64,000 nucleotides of DNA from Bettongia penicillata ogilbyi (GCA_023548195.1 JAJHZJ010000008.1:5728215-5792214), one strand, 5' to 3'. Shown: positions 1 to 10,745, numbered from the stretch's first letter. Made by a program: numbers and translations. Notes: a model not told the origin generated them from the letters alone.

Positions 1-745
1 GTACTACAAATAGTGAAAGTTAGCAAGTATAAAATATAATCTAATACATAATAGTTAGGACAGAATAGAGAAAGAGAAGAAATACATCGCCAACCAGGTA
101 AGCTTCATCACCTGACACAACTGGGCAGGCTTGGGGAGGTGGGGGGTGGCAGTCTGCAGGGTCCTGGCTGAAAGAATCAGCAGATGGTGGGCATCCTCAC
201 TTCTGAAGCAAAAGACCTCCAAAGATCCCTCTCCCACTCAGTCCCTTTATGTATGTAACTCAAGGGAAAAATGACCATAGAACAAAAGTGGAACTGGGTC
301 TAAGTTCCAGATGTCTGTTTTGATGTATGTGCTCAAGGATTGGCCAGGTCCTTGAGCACAGACACATCCTCCATTAAGGAGTTTTATGACTCTTAAGATA
401 AGGGATCTTTTCATCCTGGCTACATGGTTCATTAGTTCTTCCAGTATTTATGTGCTGTTTCCTTTGGCACTCCTGGTTAGCATATCGACTTTAAGTTACA
501 TTCCTTATGTGGTCATGTGGTGGTCATACAAGGAGCTAGGGAGAACTTCCTCAGTTTCCCTTACAACAATCTAACGATATGTAGGTGATCTCACAGAAAG
601 GATGCCCATCCTCTTAACTGTTATTTATCCAGAGTCAAGTTCCTTTTTCTGCCATGTCCATGTGATACATGGTCAGAAGAGTTCACCAGGTGATGCGTGT
701 GTGTGTTTTTATTGTTCATGTTGTTGTGGGGTGGGACAAGGATGA
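1..745. other. Unassigned non-coding flank/intron
   Basis: No exon-like block, clear repeat or RNA gene was recognised. Open frames here are short and lack splice-site context. It is probably intron or flank upstream of the visible SNX25 exons. Confidence 0.4.
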
Positions 746-747
746 TG

Positions 748-905
748 TGAGGTCCTTAACTTTTGTTGTAGCATGGACCCCTTTGGCAATTGGGTGAAGT
801 CTATAGACCCCTTCTCAGAATGTTTTAAATATCTGGAATAAAATGTACAAGATTACGCAGGAAGCATATCATACTGTTATCAAAATATTTTAAAATAATC
901 CCTTT
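748..905 (-). mobile_element. hAT-like non-autonomous DNA element, fragment
   Basis: It starts with GAGGTCCTTAAC and continues through a block reading CATGGACCCCTTTGG. A related block in the opposite orientation, ending GGTTAAGACCC, lies at 31735-31900. Inverted ends of the GGTTCTTAACC type suggest a DNA transposon. The superfamily is tentative and the strand is arbitrary. Confidence 0.4.
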
Positions 906-984
906 CATCTAGAGTAAATGGGAAAACTGAAGAGCTATTGTTTTTTTTAAAGGACTGTAGAAAATTTCAGCATTTTTTGACTTC

Positions 985-1068
985 AAGGACTATCTTTGTT
1001 TTCCTAACACCTATCACAGTGTGTTCCATTTGGTAGATGCTTAATTAATGTTTTTCTGAATGGTGAAT
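985..1068 (+). mobile_element. L2-like 3' end, short
   Basis: The text runs through a run equivalent to 'cagtgcctggcacatagtaggtgcttaataaatg', typical of L2 3' termini. It is strongly diverged. Confidence 0.4.
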
Positions 1069-1104
1069 GTTGTCGATTTGGCACTGTTAATGGAGCAAGA
1101 CTCC

Positions 1105-1320
1105 ATTAACATAAAGTGCTGGACCTGGAGTCAGGAAGACCTGAGTTTAAATCCAGCCTCAGACACTTACTAGCTGTGTGACTTGGGATAAGTTACTTAA
1201 CCAATGTCTGCCTCAGTTTCCTCAACTATACAATGGGGTGTCGAGAGGACCTAATGAGATAATATTTGTAAAGTTCCTGGCACATTGTAGGTTCTATATA
1301 AATACTTATTCCCTTTCTTT
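1105..1320 (+). mobile_element. MIR SINE
   Basis: Nearly full length. The tRNA-derived head reads CTGGAGTCAGGAAGACC, followed by the CORE (ACTTACTAGCTGTGTGAC) and the L2-like tail (GAGATAATATTTGTAAAG to TATATAAATACTTATTCCC). Confidence 0.85.
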
Positions 1321-1610
1321 TCCCCTTTTTGTCCTGTCCCTTGGTTTCTTTCCCAAGGAGTCTGGCAAAGATGATGTTATAGTTTCAATTTCTAAATAGT
1401 TTGCTGTTGAAAAGATCATGATGTCAATTGATTTGTTTGGGGCCTTCAAAGAAAAATGTTTGGAGCCTTCAATGACAGGCAGAATGATTCTGGCAGAGCT
1501 CTTAAATCTTCTTGCACTTGACCCAGTGGGCTCATCGATTTCTTCATTTGAGAGCTTGAAAACATGTGACATAAATTCAATGGGTCACCCTGAAGATATT
1601 TTTGTACACT

Positions 1611-2969
1611 GAGAAACAGAGGAGGGGCGGAGTCAAGATGGTGGAGTAGAAAGACGCACGTTTACGAGCTCTGAACCCCACAGCCCATAGAATTAATGTA
1701 AAAAGAGATCCCCATAAATTCTGGACCACTGAAAGGTGTGCAGAAACAGAATGGAAGAGATTTCCGTTCCAGAGAGCCCTGGAGAGCCGTCCCCAGGGTC
1801 CGTCACGCCCCGGAAAGCAGACCCCACCCCAGCGCTGCCCTGGCCGCGGCCCCAGAGAAGCTGACCCGAGCAGGCTTCAGGGACGGAACCTCCGGCAGCC
1901 GGGAAAGTCCCTCTGCCCACAGAAGCTACAGGTCAGTGAGAGAGACGGCTGGGCTGGAGGAGGGAAGCGGAGTGTCTCTGTGACTCGGGCCCCCTCGGGA
2001 GGAAGCGGCAGCGGCAGAGGCGGGGGTGGCGGAGGCAGCAGCTGTGGCGGTGGCCCGGGACTCCCCCAGCAGCAGGCAGGATCTTCATTACTGAAAGTCT
2101 CTGCATAAACAACCTGAGGGAGCTGAGCCTGGGAGACGGCCCTGCCCCACACCGCTCCATTACTGAAGGCCTCCGCATAAAGCCCCTGAGGGAGCTGAGC
2201 CTGGGAGGCGGCCCTGCCCCCACCCCAGCACCAGAACTAAAGCTCACATTGATTAGCAGCCGGGCGGCCGGAAAGCCCATTTGAATCTCAGACCCCAAGC
2301 ACTAGCTGGGCAGATCTAGGCGGGGGTGGACAGGAATCTCAGAAGTCAAGTAACAGGTTGGGAAAATGCCTAGAAAAGGGAAGAAAAATAAGACTATAGA
2401 GAGTTTTTTTGAACAGATGCAAATGATCCCAACTTTCGGATCTGACGAGGACATATTCTTGCCATCAGGGAAAGACGTGGTGGGTGGGGCCTCAGTACCC
2501 CAGACATCCCAGGGGGATGTTGGGTGGGCTCAGGCCTTGGAAGAGCTCAAAAAGGATTTTGAAAAGCAAGTTAGACAGGTGGAGGAAAAACTGGAAAGAG
2601 AAATGAGAGAGATGCAAGGAAAGTATGAAAAACAGGTCAATACCTTGGTAAAGGAGACCCAAAAAAATGCTGAAGAATATAACACCTTGAAGAATAGGCT
2701 CACTCAATTGGCAAAAGAGGTTCAAAAAACCAATGAGGAGAAGAATGCTTTCAAAAGCAGAATTAGCCAAATGGAAAAAGAGGTTCAAAAGTTCACTGAA
2801 TTTAATAGTTCTCTCAAAATTAGAATGGAACAGATGGAGTCTAATGACTTTCTGAGAAACCAAGAAATCACCAAACAAAACCAAAAGAATGAAAAAATGG
2901 AAGAGAATGTGAAATATCTCATGGGAAAAACAACTGACCTGGAAAATAGATCCAGGAGAGAAACAGAGG
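1611..2969 (+). mobile_element. LINE-1, 5'-complete but 3'-truncated, with 12-bp target-site duplication
   Basis: The insert begins with GGGGCGGAGTCAAGATGG, the start typical of a marsupial L1 5'UTR. It runs through a GC-rich 5'UTR into ORF1 at 2366 and stops inside ORF1 after the coiled coil. The 12-mer GAGAAACAGAGG occurs at 1611-1622 and again at 2958-2969, exactly bracketing the L1 text. There is no ORF2, no 3'UTR and no poly(A). L1 copies usually lose the 5' end, so losing the 3' end while keeping flanking repeats is odd. The second copy overlaps the last recognisable ORF1 bases (GGAGAGA), which fits priming by microhomology. Confidence 0.8.
2086..2229 (+). repeat. Two 72-bp tandem units in the L1 5'UTR
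   Basis: CATTACTGAAAG.. at 2086 and CATTACTGAAGG.. at 2158 start two units. They share CTGAGGGAGCTGAGCCTGGG and a GGCCCTGCCCC end. The period is 72 bp with a handful of substitutions. The arrangement resembles the promoter monomers of some rodent L1s, but only two units are present. Confidence 0.8.
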
Positions 2970-2977
2970 TATTTTAG
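2366..2977 (+). pseudogene. L1 ORF1p fragment (N-terminus plus coiled coil)
   Basis: The reading frame starts at ATG with MPRKGKKNKTIESFFEQMQ, the usual marsupial L1 ORF1p opening. It stays open for 203 codons. Residues about 60-195 are a Lys/Glu/Gln-rich heptad-type coiled coil, the trimerisation region of ORF1p. The RRM and C-terminal domains that bind RNA are absent. The last few residues (after SRRE) and the stop come from flanking DNA. With its nucleic-acid-binding half missing, the product could not act as an L1 chaperone. The 5'UTR ahead of it might still hold promoter elements. It is a transposon relic rather than a host gene. Confidence 0.85.
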
Positions 2978-3552
2978 TCCAAAAGGAAATAAATAATTCT
3001 TTTCCTAAAGTGTTGGTTTTAAGAAGGTTTCACTGTCAGCTAGCGACATATGGAATGGGGAGAAGTAGAGAAGGAGATGGGTAAGGATGCTCTCAAAATC
3101 ATCTTGACAGTTTTTTTCTCATGTAGTAAGTTATATGGCCATACTTGTTGACCTTGAAGGCCAGCACAGTCCTTGTTTTCTCTTTTCCTTTTTCTAAATA
3201 TTTTAAGACTGTATTAATTAAATTCTTCTGTAAGCATACCACAAATGTTTCCTTATTTGAATTTAATTAGAAGAAAGCTCTTCAAGAATTTTAAATTCAT
3301 AGAATTTGGTGCTAGACAGGGTCCCTTGAGGGACATATTGACTTTGTCTTAGAAAGTCACATACACAATTTAAAAAGAAAGAAAAGAAAAGAAAATCACA
3401 TACATTACTAACATTATCTATGCTTTATTATATTTGTATTAATTTTGTTAAATATTTCCCAGTTACATTTTAATCTGGTTCAGGCCACATTCAGGAGTCT
3501 TGTGGCCTGCATACAAGCCATTAGTTGCAAGTGCAATATTTCTGGACTAGAT
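2978..3552. other. Unassigned intronic sequence
   Basis: AT-rich DNA with a short (GAAAA)n run at 3371-3396. No gene or clear repeat family was recognised. Confidence 0.35.
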
Positions 3553-3775
3553 AATAGAATCCTAGATTTAGATTTGAAAGGTACTTGAGGTTATCTACGA
3601 TCTCTAAGGTTTTCCTAGTTTAAAATTGATGATGCTGTGGTCTAGACTCGAGCTGCCTCCTTATCTGTAAGATAGAGAGACTAGGAAAGGGAAAAAATTT
3701 GTCCAAAGTCACACAAGTAATTGTAACCCAAGTCCTCTGGCCCCATACTATGAACTCTCTATATATAGTCCATTG
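3553..3775 (-). mobile_element. MIR-family SINE, diverged
   Basis: Reads as the reverse of MIR: AGAATCCTAGATTTAGA.., then a degraded 'gatgaggaaactgagg' zone, then AAAGTCACACAAGTAA. Confidence 0.6.
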
Positions 3776-3874
3776 CCACCATTACATATTTAACACATGT
3801 ATGGTAAGTTTTGCATAAAGGAAAACATCCTTGGCTGCTTTGTCAGGTCAATTATGTACCTAGCACCTTGAGAG

Positions 3875-4000
3875 AGATATCATGGCTTACTGGGTAGAGA
3901 ACTGGGCTTGAAGCCAAGAAGACCTGGGACCACCTGGGAGATGTACTACCCTGAGTCACTCATTTGACCTCACAACGTCCTAAGGTGCAGAGATGGTGCT
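3875..4000 (+). mobile_element. MIR-like SINE, degraded
   Basis: tRNA-like head (GGGTAGAGAACTGGGCTTGAAG..AAGAAGACCTGGG) followed by a weak CORE-like segment (CCTGAGTCACTCATTTGACCTC). Confidence 0.45.
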
Positions 4001-4203
4001 GGTCTGCATCAGTAGACAGAGTTTCCATGTCCAGTGCTATCTCCAGTCCCTTCCTTGCTGGACACAGGGAGCCTTAGGCAAAAAGTATAGCTGAATCAGT
4101 TACTCACTGTAGACCCAGTGCTACTATGAGAAGAATAAGTTAGACATTTGAATTTGCTCAGGTGGGTTCATCAACTGAAATGACAGGCAGCACCTTTTTT
4201 GGC

Positions 4204-4345
4204 ATGGTATAGTGGAAATTCACTGGTGTAGCAAATAGGAGAACTGGGTTCTAGTCCTATCTATCTCTCCCCATATTAGCTTTATGAACCTTGGTAAGTC
4301 ATTCAGCAAGAGCTTCAGCTAATTGTTCTCTTGGGTTGTCTTTCA
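4204..4345 (+). mobile_element. MIR-like SINE, degraded
   Basis: TGGTATAGTGGAAA head, GGGTTCTAGTCC, and a TGAACCTTGGTAAGTCATT segment equivalent to the MIR CORE. Confidence 0.45.
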
Positions 4346-5224
4346 TCTCTGAACTTCTAATTCTTTTCTGTTATTCCTGAGTGGGGGTTTTATTGTTGGT
4401 CTATTATGTTTTAAAAAATGTCATTAGCACATGTACAGTGTCCAATAGGATGACCTGCACCTTTACCGAGAGTCCATGAAAAACACAGTACATGCTTTCT
4501 AGGAGCTTTTAGGCTTATAGGTTAAAAAAAAGAGAGAGAGAAACTATTTGAACCCACACCCTTTTAAGCAACTGTGGCTTACTTTATCTTTATAAATACA
4601 ATCCTTTAGCTTTACCTGCTTTTAACCTAGCTTCTTAAAGCTAATCCTTTGGTCCCAACTAATGCATTCAATTCTCCTTTTTTAGAATAATATTTTTAAC
4701 TAAGTAGAACTACAGGAAAGAGATCTAAAGGCCCAGTCCCTCTCCCCTATCTAAAAACAACTCCCTCTTCTTCTTTCCCTCTAAAAAAAGATGGAGATCC
4801 ACACAATTTCTGTGTGATGTTTTGCTGTTGCATCCTACCAGATATATAAACAGTTCAAGCTTTGAATCCCCTGTGTTGCCTGAAATGATTTCCTTGAAGC
4901 TTTCATCTGACCTTTGTTGGTTGATTTCTTTGAGTCATTTCCCAAATTCTGCTCCACTTTCACATCATCAGCTCTCTTCTTTGTCAGTCTTCTCTTAATG
5001 AGTTTGTTCCAGATAAAATGTTTGGTGAAGTCAGGGGGACAGACTTGAGGAAGGGTTGGTTCAGGGGGCTAGAGCAAATTCAGATTTCCAAAGCAGAAAC
5101 AAAAGATTAGTATGATGGCAGTTGGATGTTTAAGGGTATGTGTTGCAATGTAGAGTTTGGGAATCCCATGATTGCTGTAGTCCAGTTTAAAGGGAAATTC
5201 CATGTATTCCATGATTTTGTGCTT
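4346..5224. other. Unassigned intronic sequence
   Basis: No coding potential or repeat family recognised. A pyrimidine-rich patch lies at 4735-4790. Confidence 0.3.
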
Positions 5225-5850
5225 ACTTGGTTGCATGTTGTTATGTTCGTGCTTTGTTGCCAAAGAAGACCATGCCATCAGATGACATGAGTTGCAGTTG
5301 ACTTTTTTTTGAGTGACAGAGGGCTATGCGAGGTCACCACTTCTCCTCCAGAGCCATCTGGATCCAGTGACCAGATATTCACCAGGATGAATGGAGATGG
5401 TCCAGGATGCAATGGGGGACCTTGGCCCCTTTAGGCCAAGGTCTATTCAGGTCACTCATTTAGGGTGAGGTAATGTGTGTTCATCCATTGTTGCCAAAGA
5501 AGACCATGCCATCAGAGGAATAATGACATGACTTGTGCTTGACTTTTGTTTTGAGTGAGGGCTGTGCAGGTCACCAGTCTCACCTCTCCTCCAGAGCCAT
5601 CTGAATCCAGTGACCAGATATTCATCAGGATGACTGGAAATGATCCAGGATTTGGGGTTAAGTGATTTGCCCAAGGTCATACAGCTAGTGAGTGTCAAGT
5701 GTCTGAGGTGAGATTTGAACTTAGGTCCTCCTGACTCCTGCACTGGTGCTCTATCCTTTGCACCACCTAGCTGCCCCAAGAGTGAGGTAATACCCATTCA
5801 TTGAATAGGCCTGTTTAAGAAGTAGTCAGGGGATGACCCCTTTAATGAGG
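5225..5850 (-). mobile_element. RTE-tailed SINE/RTE relic, split by a younger SINE
   Basis: The left part (5225-5464) reads TTCGTGCTTTGTTGCCAAAG, then CCAGAGCCATCTGGATCCAG, then GACCTTGGCCCCTTTAGGCC. It resumes at 5792 with ACCCATTCATTGAATAGGCC and a GGGGATGACCCC block. The joint coincides with the insertion at 5475-5781. It is on the minus strand, with its tail to the left. Confidence 0.7.
5475..5781 (-). mobile_element. tRNA-headed, RTE-tailed SINE with 10-bp TSD
   Basis: On the minus strand it opens with GGGGCAGCTAGGTGGTGCAA and runs through the CORE (CACTAGCTGTATGACCTTGG). It joins the CTGGATCATTTCCAGTCATC tail, then AAGTCATGTCATTATTCC and a final TTTGGCAACAATGG. The direct repeat GTGAGGTAAT flanks it at 5465-5474 and 5782-5791, which supports retroposition into the older element. 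Confidence 0.85.
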
Positions 5851-6017
5851 CAAAGAAAAATAACTACATCAGGCTGGGAGGGAAACAACACCAGTTACTA
5901 TTGATAATCACTCTTAAGCCAGGAGGATCCAGAAAACAGCCCTGAAATGGAGCTTGGGCAGGGGCCTAGTGTTGTTGTCCAATCTGTGGGCTTCAGAGTA
6001 CAGTAGGTTTACATTTT

Positions 6018-6092
6018 TGGGAAAGGAAAAGAAAGGAAAGGGAAGGAAAGAGAAAGGAAGGGAAGGAAAGGGAAGGGAAGAGAAGGAAGAAA
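6018..6092 (+). repeat. Purine-rich (GGAAA/GGGAA)n tract
   Basis: About 75 bases made only of G and A in short GGAAAG-type repeats. Confidence 0.95.
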
Positions 6093-6251
6093 TCTAGCTA
6101 GTAAACCCCAAATTAACTGGGTATCCTCTGGCCATACAAATTTCCCTTCCTTTGGAGAGGAGAAGGAAGGCATGGGGGTGACAGTCAGGAGAGGAGGAGC
6201 TGAGTTACCCAGCTACCTGGTTCCCCGTTAAGGCAGTTGTGTCTACTCACA

Positions 6252-6352
6252 GATTGTTGTGTTCGTCCTTCGTTGCCAAAGAAGACCATGCCATCAGAGG
6301 GATGATGACATGACTTGCACTTGACTTTGTTTTTTGTGAGGCTGGTGACCTT
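6252..6352 (-). mobile_element. RTE-tailed SINE, tail fragment
   Basis: GTTCGTCCTTCGTTGCCAAA followed by GACCATGCCATCAGAGGGATG and GACATGACTTGCACTTGAC, the same tail as at 5225 and 5475. Confidence 0.8.
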
Positions 6353-6419
6353 GCCTTTGGCTGTATGAATGTCACTTGGATAGACTCTTGCCTAGGTGAT
6401 TGAATTCACAGCAACTTTA

Positions 6420-6545
6420 TCTTCTTTCAGAATAAAATTTAAGTTCTTTGAAGGAATGATAGACTGTTTGATTTTTGTCTTTTTATATCTAGCATACAGG
6501 ACGGTTCATAGGGCATGATAGAAAATAAATGCTTGTCAGTTGATT
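6420..6545 (+). mobile_element. L2 3' end
   Basis: AAGTTCTTTGAAGGAATGA, then ATTTTTGTCTTTTTATATC, then AAATAAATGCTTGTCAGTTGA matches the order of an L2 terminus. Confidence 0.6.
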
Positions 6546-7090
6546 CCATTTTAGTTTAAAAATTAAGTTCCTAGCATGTATAGAGCACTGGATTGGTGCT
6601 TGGTGGGATATAAAGTTTGGGTGAGACTTTGTCCATGCACTTGTGGAATTTCTGTTACAGGAGGAAGATAAGGTACTAATGACCATACTTCAAGATTTCA
6701 GTGACTCCATGTTGAGTTCATCAAATGGTGTGGTTCAAAACCTATTGATATTTGTTCATCCTGTCAGACTATTGTCTATGTCCCCTCATAAATCCTCCAT
6801 GGGGAGAGGGAGATGGGAAGTGGAGGGAAGGGAAGCACATGAACCTTTCTCTCATTGGAATTGGCTCATTGAGGGAATAGCATAGAAATTCAGTTGGGTA
6901 TAGAAATCTAGCTTACCATATCGGAAATGAGGAGAGAAAGGGGATAAGAGAAAGGGGTGGTGGTGGTACAGGGAGGAAGGCAGCAGAAAGGAAGGCAGAT
7001 TGGGGAAGTAAAAGTCAGAAGCAAAACACTTTTGAGAATGGACTGTGTAAAAGGAGAGAGAGAAAATAGAATGGAGGGAAATATATAGTT
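6546..7090. other. Mostly unassigned; short dispersed-repeat piece at the left end
   Basis: 6560-6660 resembles the start of the unnamed dispersed family (tagcatgtatagagcactgg). The rest is G/A-rich on the + strand (6780-7080) with no recognised element. Confidence 0.3.
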
Positions 7091-8040
7091 TTCAGACAAA
7101 GTAATCAAAGTCATCTGTATTCACATGAAGAAAATGTTCTGTCACTATTGATTAGAGAAGTGCCAATTGAAGCAACTTTGAGGTACTATCCCACACCTAC
7201 CAGACTGGCTCACAAGACAGAAAAGGAAAATGACAAATGTTGATGGGGATATGGGAAATTGAGACACAAATGCTAAGTGGTTTATTGATTTATCCATTCT
7301 GTAGAGCAATTTGGAACTGTACCTGAAGGACTATAAAGCCACACATACTCTTTGATTCAGCAATACTACTACTAGAGTTGTATCTCAAAGAGATAAAAAA
7401 CTAAAAGGAAAAAGACCCATATGTACAAAAATATCTCTTTTAGTAGTGGCAAAGAATTGTAAATTGAGGAGGTGAATTGGTGAATGTCTGACTAAGTTAT
7501 ATATTGTTGTGTGTTTGTTGTATGTTGTTGTATATGATTGTGATGGAATATAAGAAATGATAAGCAGGATGCTCTCAGAAAAACCTAGCAAGACTTATAT
7601 GAACTGACGCAAAGTGAAATCAGCAGAACCAGGAGAACATTGTATATAGTGACAGCAATATTGTATGATGATCAATTGTGAATTCAGCAATGCAATGATC
7701 CAAGATAATTGTGAAGGACTGAAAAATGTAGTCCATCTCCAAAGAAAGAATTGGTAGAGTCTGAATGCAGAGAGAAGCATACTTTTTCTTTATTTTCTTT
7801 ATTTTTTGGGGTGGGGAGTTTGTCTGTGTTTTCTTTCACAGCATGACTAATATGGAAATATGTTTTGCATGATTGCACATGTGGAACCTGTATCAAATTG
7901 CTTTCCTTCTCAATGGGAGGGGATGGAAGAGAGGGAGGAAGAAAATTTGAACTCAAAAATTTTAAAAAGATATGTTAAAAATTGTTTTTACATGTAGTTG
8001 GGGAAAAATAAAATATTAAATTTAAAAAGAGAAAAAAATA
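7091..8040 (+). mobile_element. LINE-1 3' end, 5'-truncated
   Basis: It carries the end of ORF2 and the 3'UTR of a marsupial L1. Blocks include TATTGATTAGAGAAGTGCCAA, CAGCAATACTACTACTAG, GACCCATATGTACAAAAATA, GAACCAGGAGAACATTGTA and the A-rich terminus at 7980-8040. The reading frame is broken by many changes. It is a dead copy. Confidence 0.9.
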
Positions 8041-8159
8041 AATTCTCCATGGAAGATCCATTCAACTTACCAGAGACTTTCCTGAGATCTTTTTCCTTTT
8101 GTGGGTGAACACCCAAGCTGTCTATCTGTCAGCCCCATACAGCTAATTATAGCATACAG

Positions 8160-8725
8160 TGTTCTATAAATGGATTAGAAAGGTGCTATGCAAAGTAAAT
8201 ATTATTTTAGACCTCAAGGGGGAAAGGTCTGATCAGAGAAGGCTTCTTGGAAGATGTGGTTTAAAATATAGGCACTAGTTCAATAGAAGGAGAGGGAAAC
8301 AAGTCCAGCTACCCGTAACTATGTGAGTAGCAAAAGGTGTGTTTAGTGAGTACTATAATTTGACTGGAGCATAGATTAGGTGAAGGGAATGTACTAGTGC
8401 CATATTGTGGAAGGTCTCGAATTCCAGATAAAGGAGATTGAATGAATAAAAACATTGACTAAATGTTTACTATATCTCAAGCACTGGGGTAAGTACTGGG
8501 GATACTAATGCAAAAGTGAAACAATATTTGCCCTCAAGCTCACATTCCATTAGGGGAAAAGGTATTTTGGTCTTCGATGGAAAGTGGGAGAATTGGTTGA
8601 CATTCCCTTTCCATTAACAGTTGATTATGGTTTCTAGAACAAAAGATGGAAAGTGGGGGCTGAGAGGAGTGAGGAGTCTGTGTAAGGTAATAGAATGGAG
8701 GGGGAAAAGATGGCTGTTGTGATTG
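8160..8725 (+). repeat. Copies of an unnamed dispersed repeat
   Basis: Two pieces: 8160-8440 (GAAGGCTTCTTGGAAGATGTGG) and 8450-8560 (CAAGCACTGGGGTAAGTACTGG). They match the text of a family with better copies at 19785 and 26104. Confidence 0.45.
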
Positions 8726-8937
8726 TCTGGTGGGATAGTATGGTCTGATATTGACTGACATAGGCAATTTACTCAGGCAATGTGACTGAACCTCATTTCT
8801 CTAATGATGTCATGTGTTACCTACCTGGACTTGTAGTGTTCTGCTTGATTCTTCCAGAGTGATGTGTCCCCGAATTTGAGTTCTTATTTGCTTGGTACTT
8901 ACTGGATTCCCATCCTACCAAGTCAAGAACCCAATCC

Positions 8938-9708
8938 TGACTTCTCTAGCTAGCCTTATTCCATTTCTGCTTATATTCTGCCATGATACCGGTCAACCTC
9001 CATGTGAATTATGTTAGTATTGCAAGGGGGCCAAACATTCAGAGAGCCTAGTACTGGCACTTAGTACTTGTGTGGTCCTGGGCAAGACCTTTAAGTCTCT
9101 GTTTCCTCTTCTTCAAATGGGGGAGATAATACTTTATGTAGACCTTCCCCAGGTTATTGTGAGGAAAGCATCTCAGAAACCTATATGTACACACATGTAT
9201 ACATACACACTTAAACATATACACACGTGCTATTGTTGTTGGGGATAAATAAAATGTGCTAAAAGTTGAGAACATATTTATAAGAAGGAAACCTATGGAA
9301 TAAAATAATAAAAGAAGCTATCACATCTTTGGCAAACAATTACAGCATCTCCTACTGTTGTCTCTGGGAGCTCTGCACACAGCAAACCATTGATCTCACT
9401 AGTGCTTTTCAGGCAGCTGATGCCAACTTAACGTGGATCTAAGAGCAACCCAGCAGGCTTGACTTCTGTCACTGAGCCTGAGAAAGGGCTAGTGTGCTCC
9501 TCATTGATCCTGGCTTCTTTACTCCCCCACTATTCTGTAGTTCTTACTTTTTACTTTGATTGTGTGTGGAACCCAGTTCCCTAGTACCTCCCAGCTGCCC
9601 CTAAGGTTAATCCTTCCAGCTAATGTAATATAGGTGCAGAATATTCTTTTTGTTTTGTATCATGGCAGAATATAAGCAGAAATGGAATCAGGCTAGCTAG
9701 AGAAATCA
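8938..9708. repeat. 51-bp inverted repeat with 669-bp spacer
   Basis: Arm 1 at 8938-8988 and arm 2 at 9658-9708 are reverse complements at 49 of 51 positions. Core of arm 1: CTCTAGCTAGCCTTATTCC. The similarity stops abruptly at both edges. The spacer holds a MIR-like SINE at about 9044-9200 and otherwise unassigned DNA. Confidence 0.9.
9044..9200 (+). mobile_element. MIR SINE, partial
   Basis: TGGTCCTGGGCAAGACC, then GTCTCTGTTTCCTCTTCTTC and GGTTATTGTGAGGAAAGCA follow MIR order. Confidence 0.65.
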
Positions 9709-10295
9709 TTTGTTTTATGAGGTCTAGGCAGAAACCACTACTTGCATGTTAAGCTGCTGCTCCTTTTCAGGTTTTTATTGTCATGTATTGTCATTCCTTG
9801 AATACAAACCACATTAAGTCATTCCCAGGCTATCAGAGTTGGCCTGCAGCAATTTCCTGACTACCCCCAAGACAGAAGAAGGTCCCCCTACATTTCATGT
9901 GGAATGTCTCTGCTGTAAGGCAGAGTACCCATTCCCAGTTGATTTTTATGATCTAAATTTCCAGACCAACTCTACGGTCCATAGTTTGGCTACTCAGAGA
10001 CAAGGCATTGAAGAGGAAAGTGAACTGTGCCATTTCCTGAAACTTAGTGCCTCATTTCCTGGAAAAATGGCACCCCCATGGAATGGAAAGGTCAGAGTGA
10101 GAAAGGAAACAGTAACTAACACAGACAGGGCAGAAAGGAGGATCTCCTCAGCCTCTGACGTATACGGGCTATGACCCTGGGTTAGTGATGTTTCTCAGTG
10201 CTTCAGGAAACTCTTAAGACTATACGTTACAGAGTGCATTATTAACTTGCATTGGTAGGAGTTTCCTCACCTTACTTTCCCTATACTAGTGAAAT
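9210..10295. other. Unassigned intronic sequence
   Basis: It contains the second arm of the 51-bp inverted repeat. A 111-codon open frame at 9839-10174 opens at a TTG and has no splice context or family resemblance, so I do not call it a gene. Confidence 0.35.
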
Positions 10296-10745
10296 CTCCA
10301 TTAAGCCCTTTTTTAAAGTTTTCAACATTCGCTTTTATAAGATTTTGAGTTCCAAATTTTTTTCTCCCTCCTGTCCCCAACATGACATGCAATCTGACAT
10401 TGGCTATGCATATACAATCATATTAAATATATTTCCACATTAGTCATGTTGTGAAAGAAGAATTAGAAGAAGGGAAAAACCATGAGAAAGAAAAAGAGAG
10501 AGAAAATTTTATGCTTATATACAGTCAAACTTTCTCTGGATGTGGATAGCATTATCCATCACATTTGGAATTGTCTTCATTCATTTTAATGCTGAGAAGA
10601 GCAGTCTATCCAAGTTGGTCATCATTCAGTGTACAGTGATCCTCCTGCTTCTGCTTACTTCACTCAGCATCAGTTCATGTAGGTCTTTCCAGGTTTTTCT
10701 GAAATTCATCTGCTCATCATTTCTCATAGAACAATAGTATGATGA
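10296..10745 (-). mobile_element. LINE-1 3'UTR, minus strand
   Basis: GAGTTCCAAATTTTTTTCTCCC, then TTTCCACATTAGTCATGTTGTG and TTCATGTAGGTCTTTCCAGG are the reverse of the marsupial L1 3'UTR seen at 7091-8040. Confidence 0.85.

Noticed and set aside
1877..2298. Minus-strand proline/leucine-rich frames
   Set aside because: They lie antisense in the GC-rich L1 5'UTR and arise from its CGG/CAG-rich text.
9839..10174. 111-codon + strand open frame
   Set aside because: Opens at TTG in unassigned DNA and ends with ordinary intronic composition. No promoter, splice sites or homology recognised.
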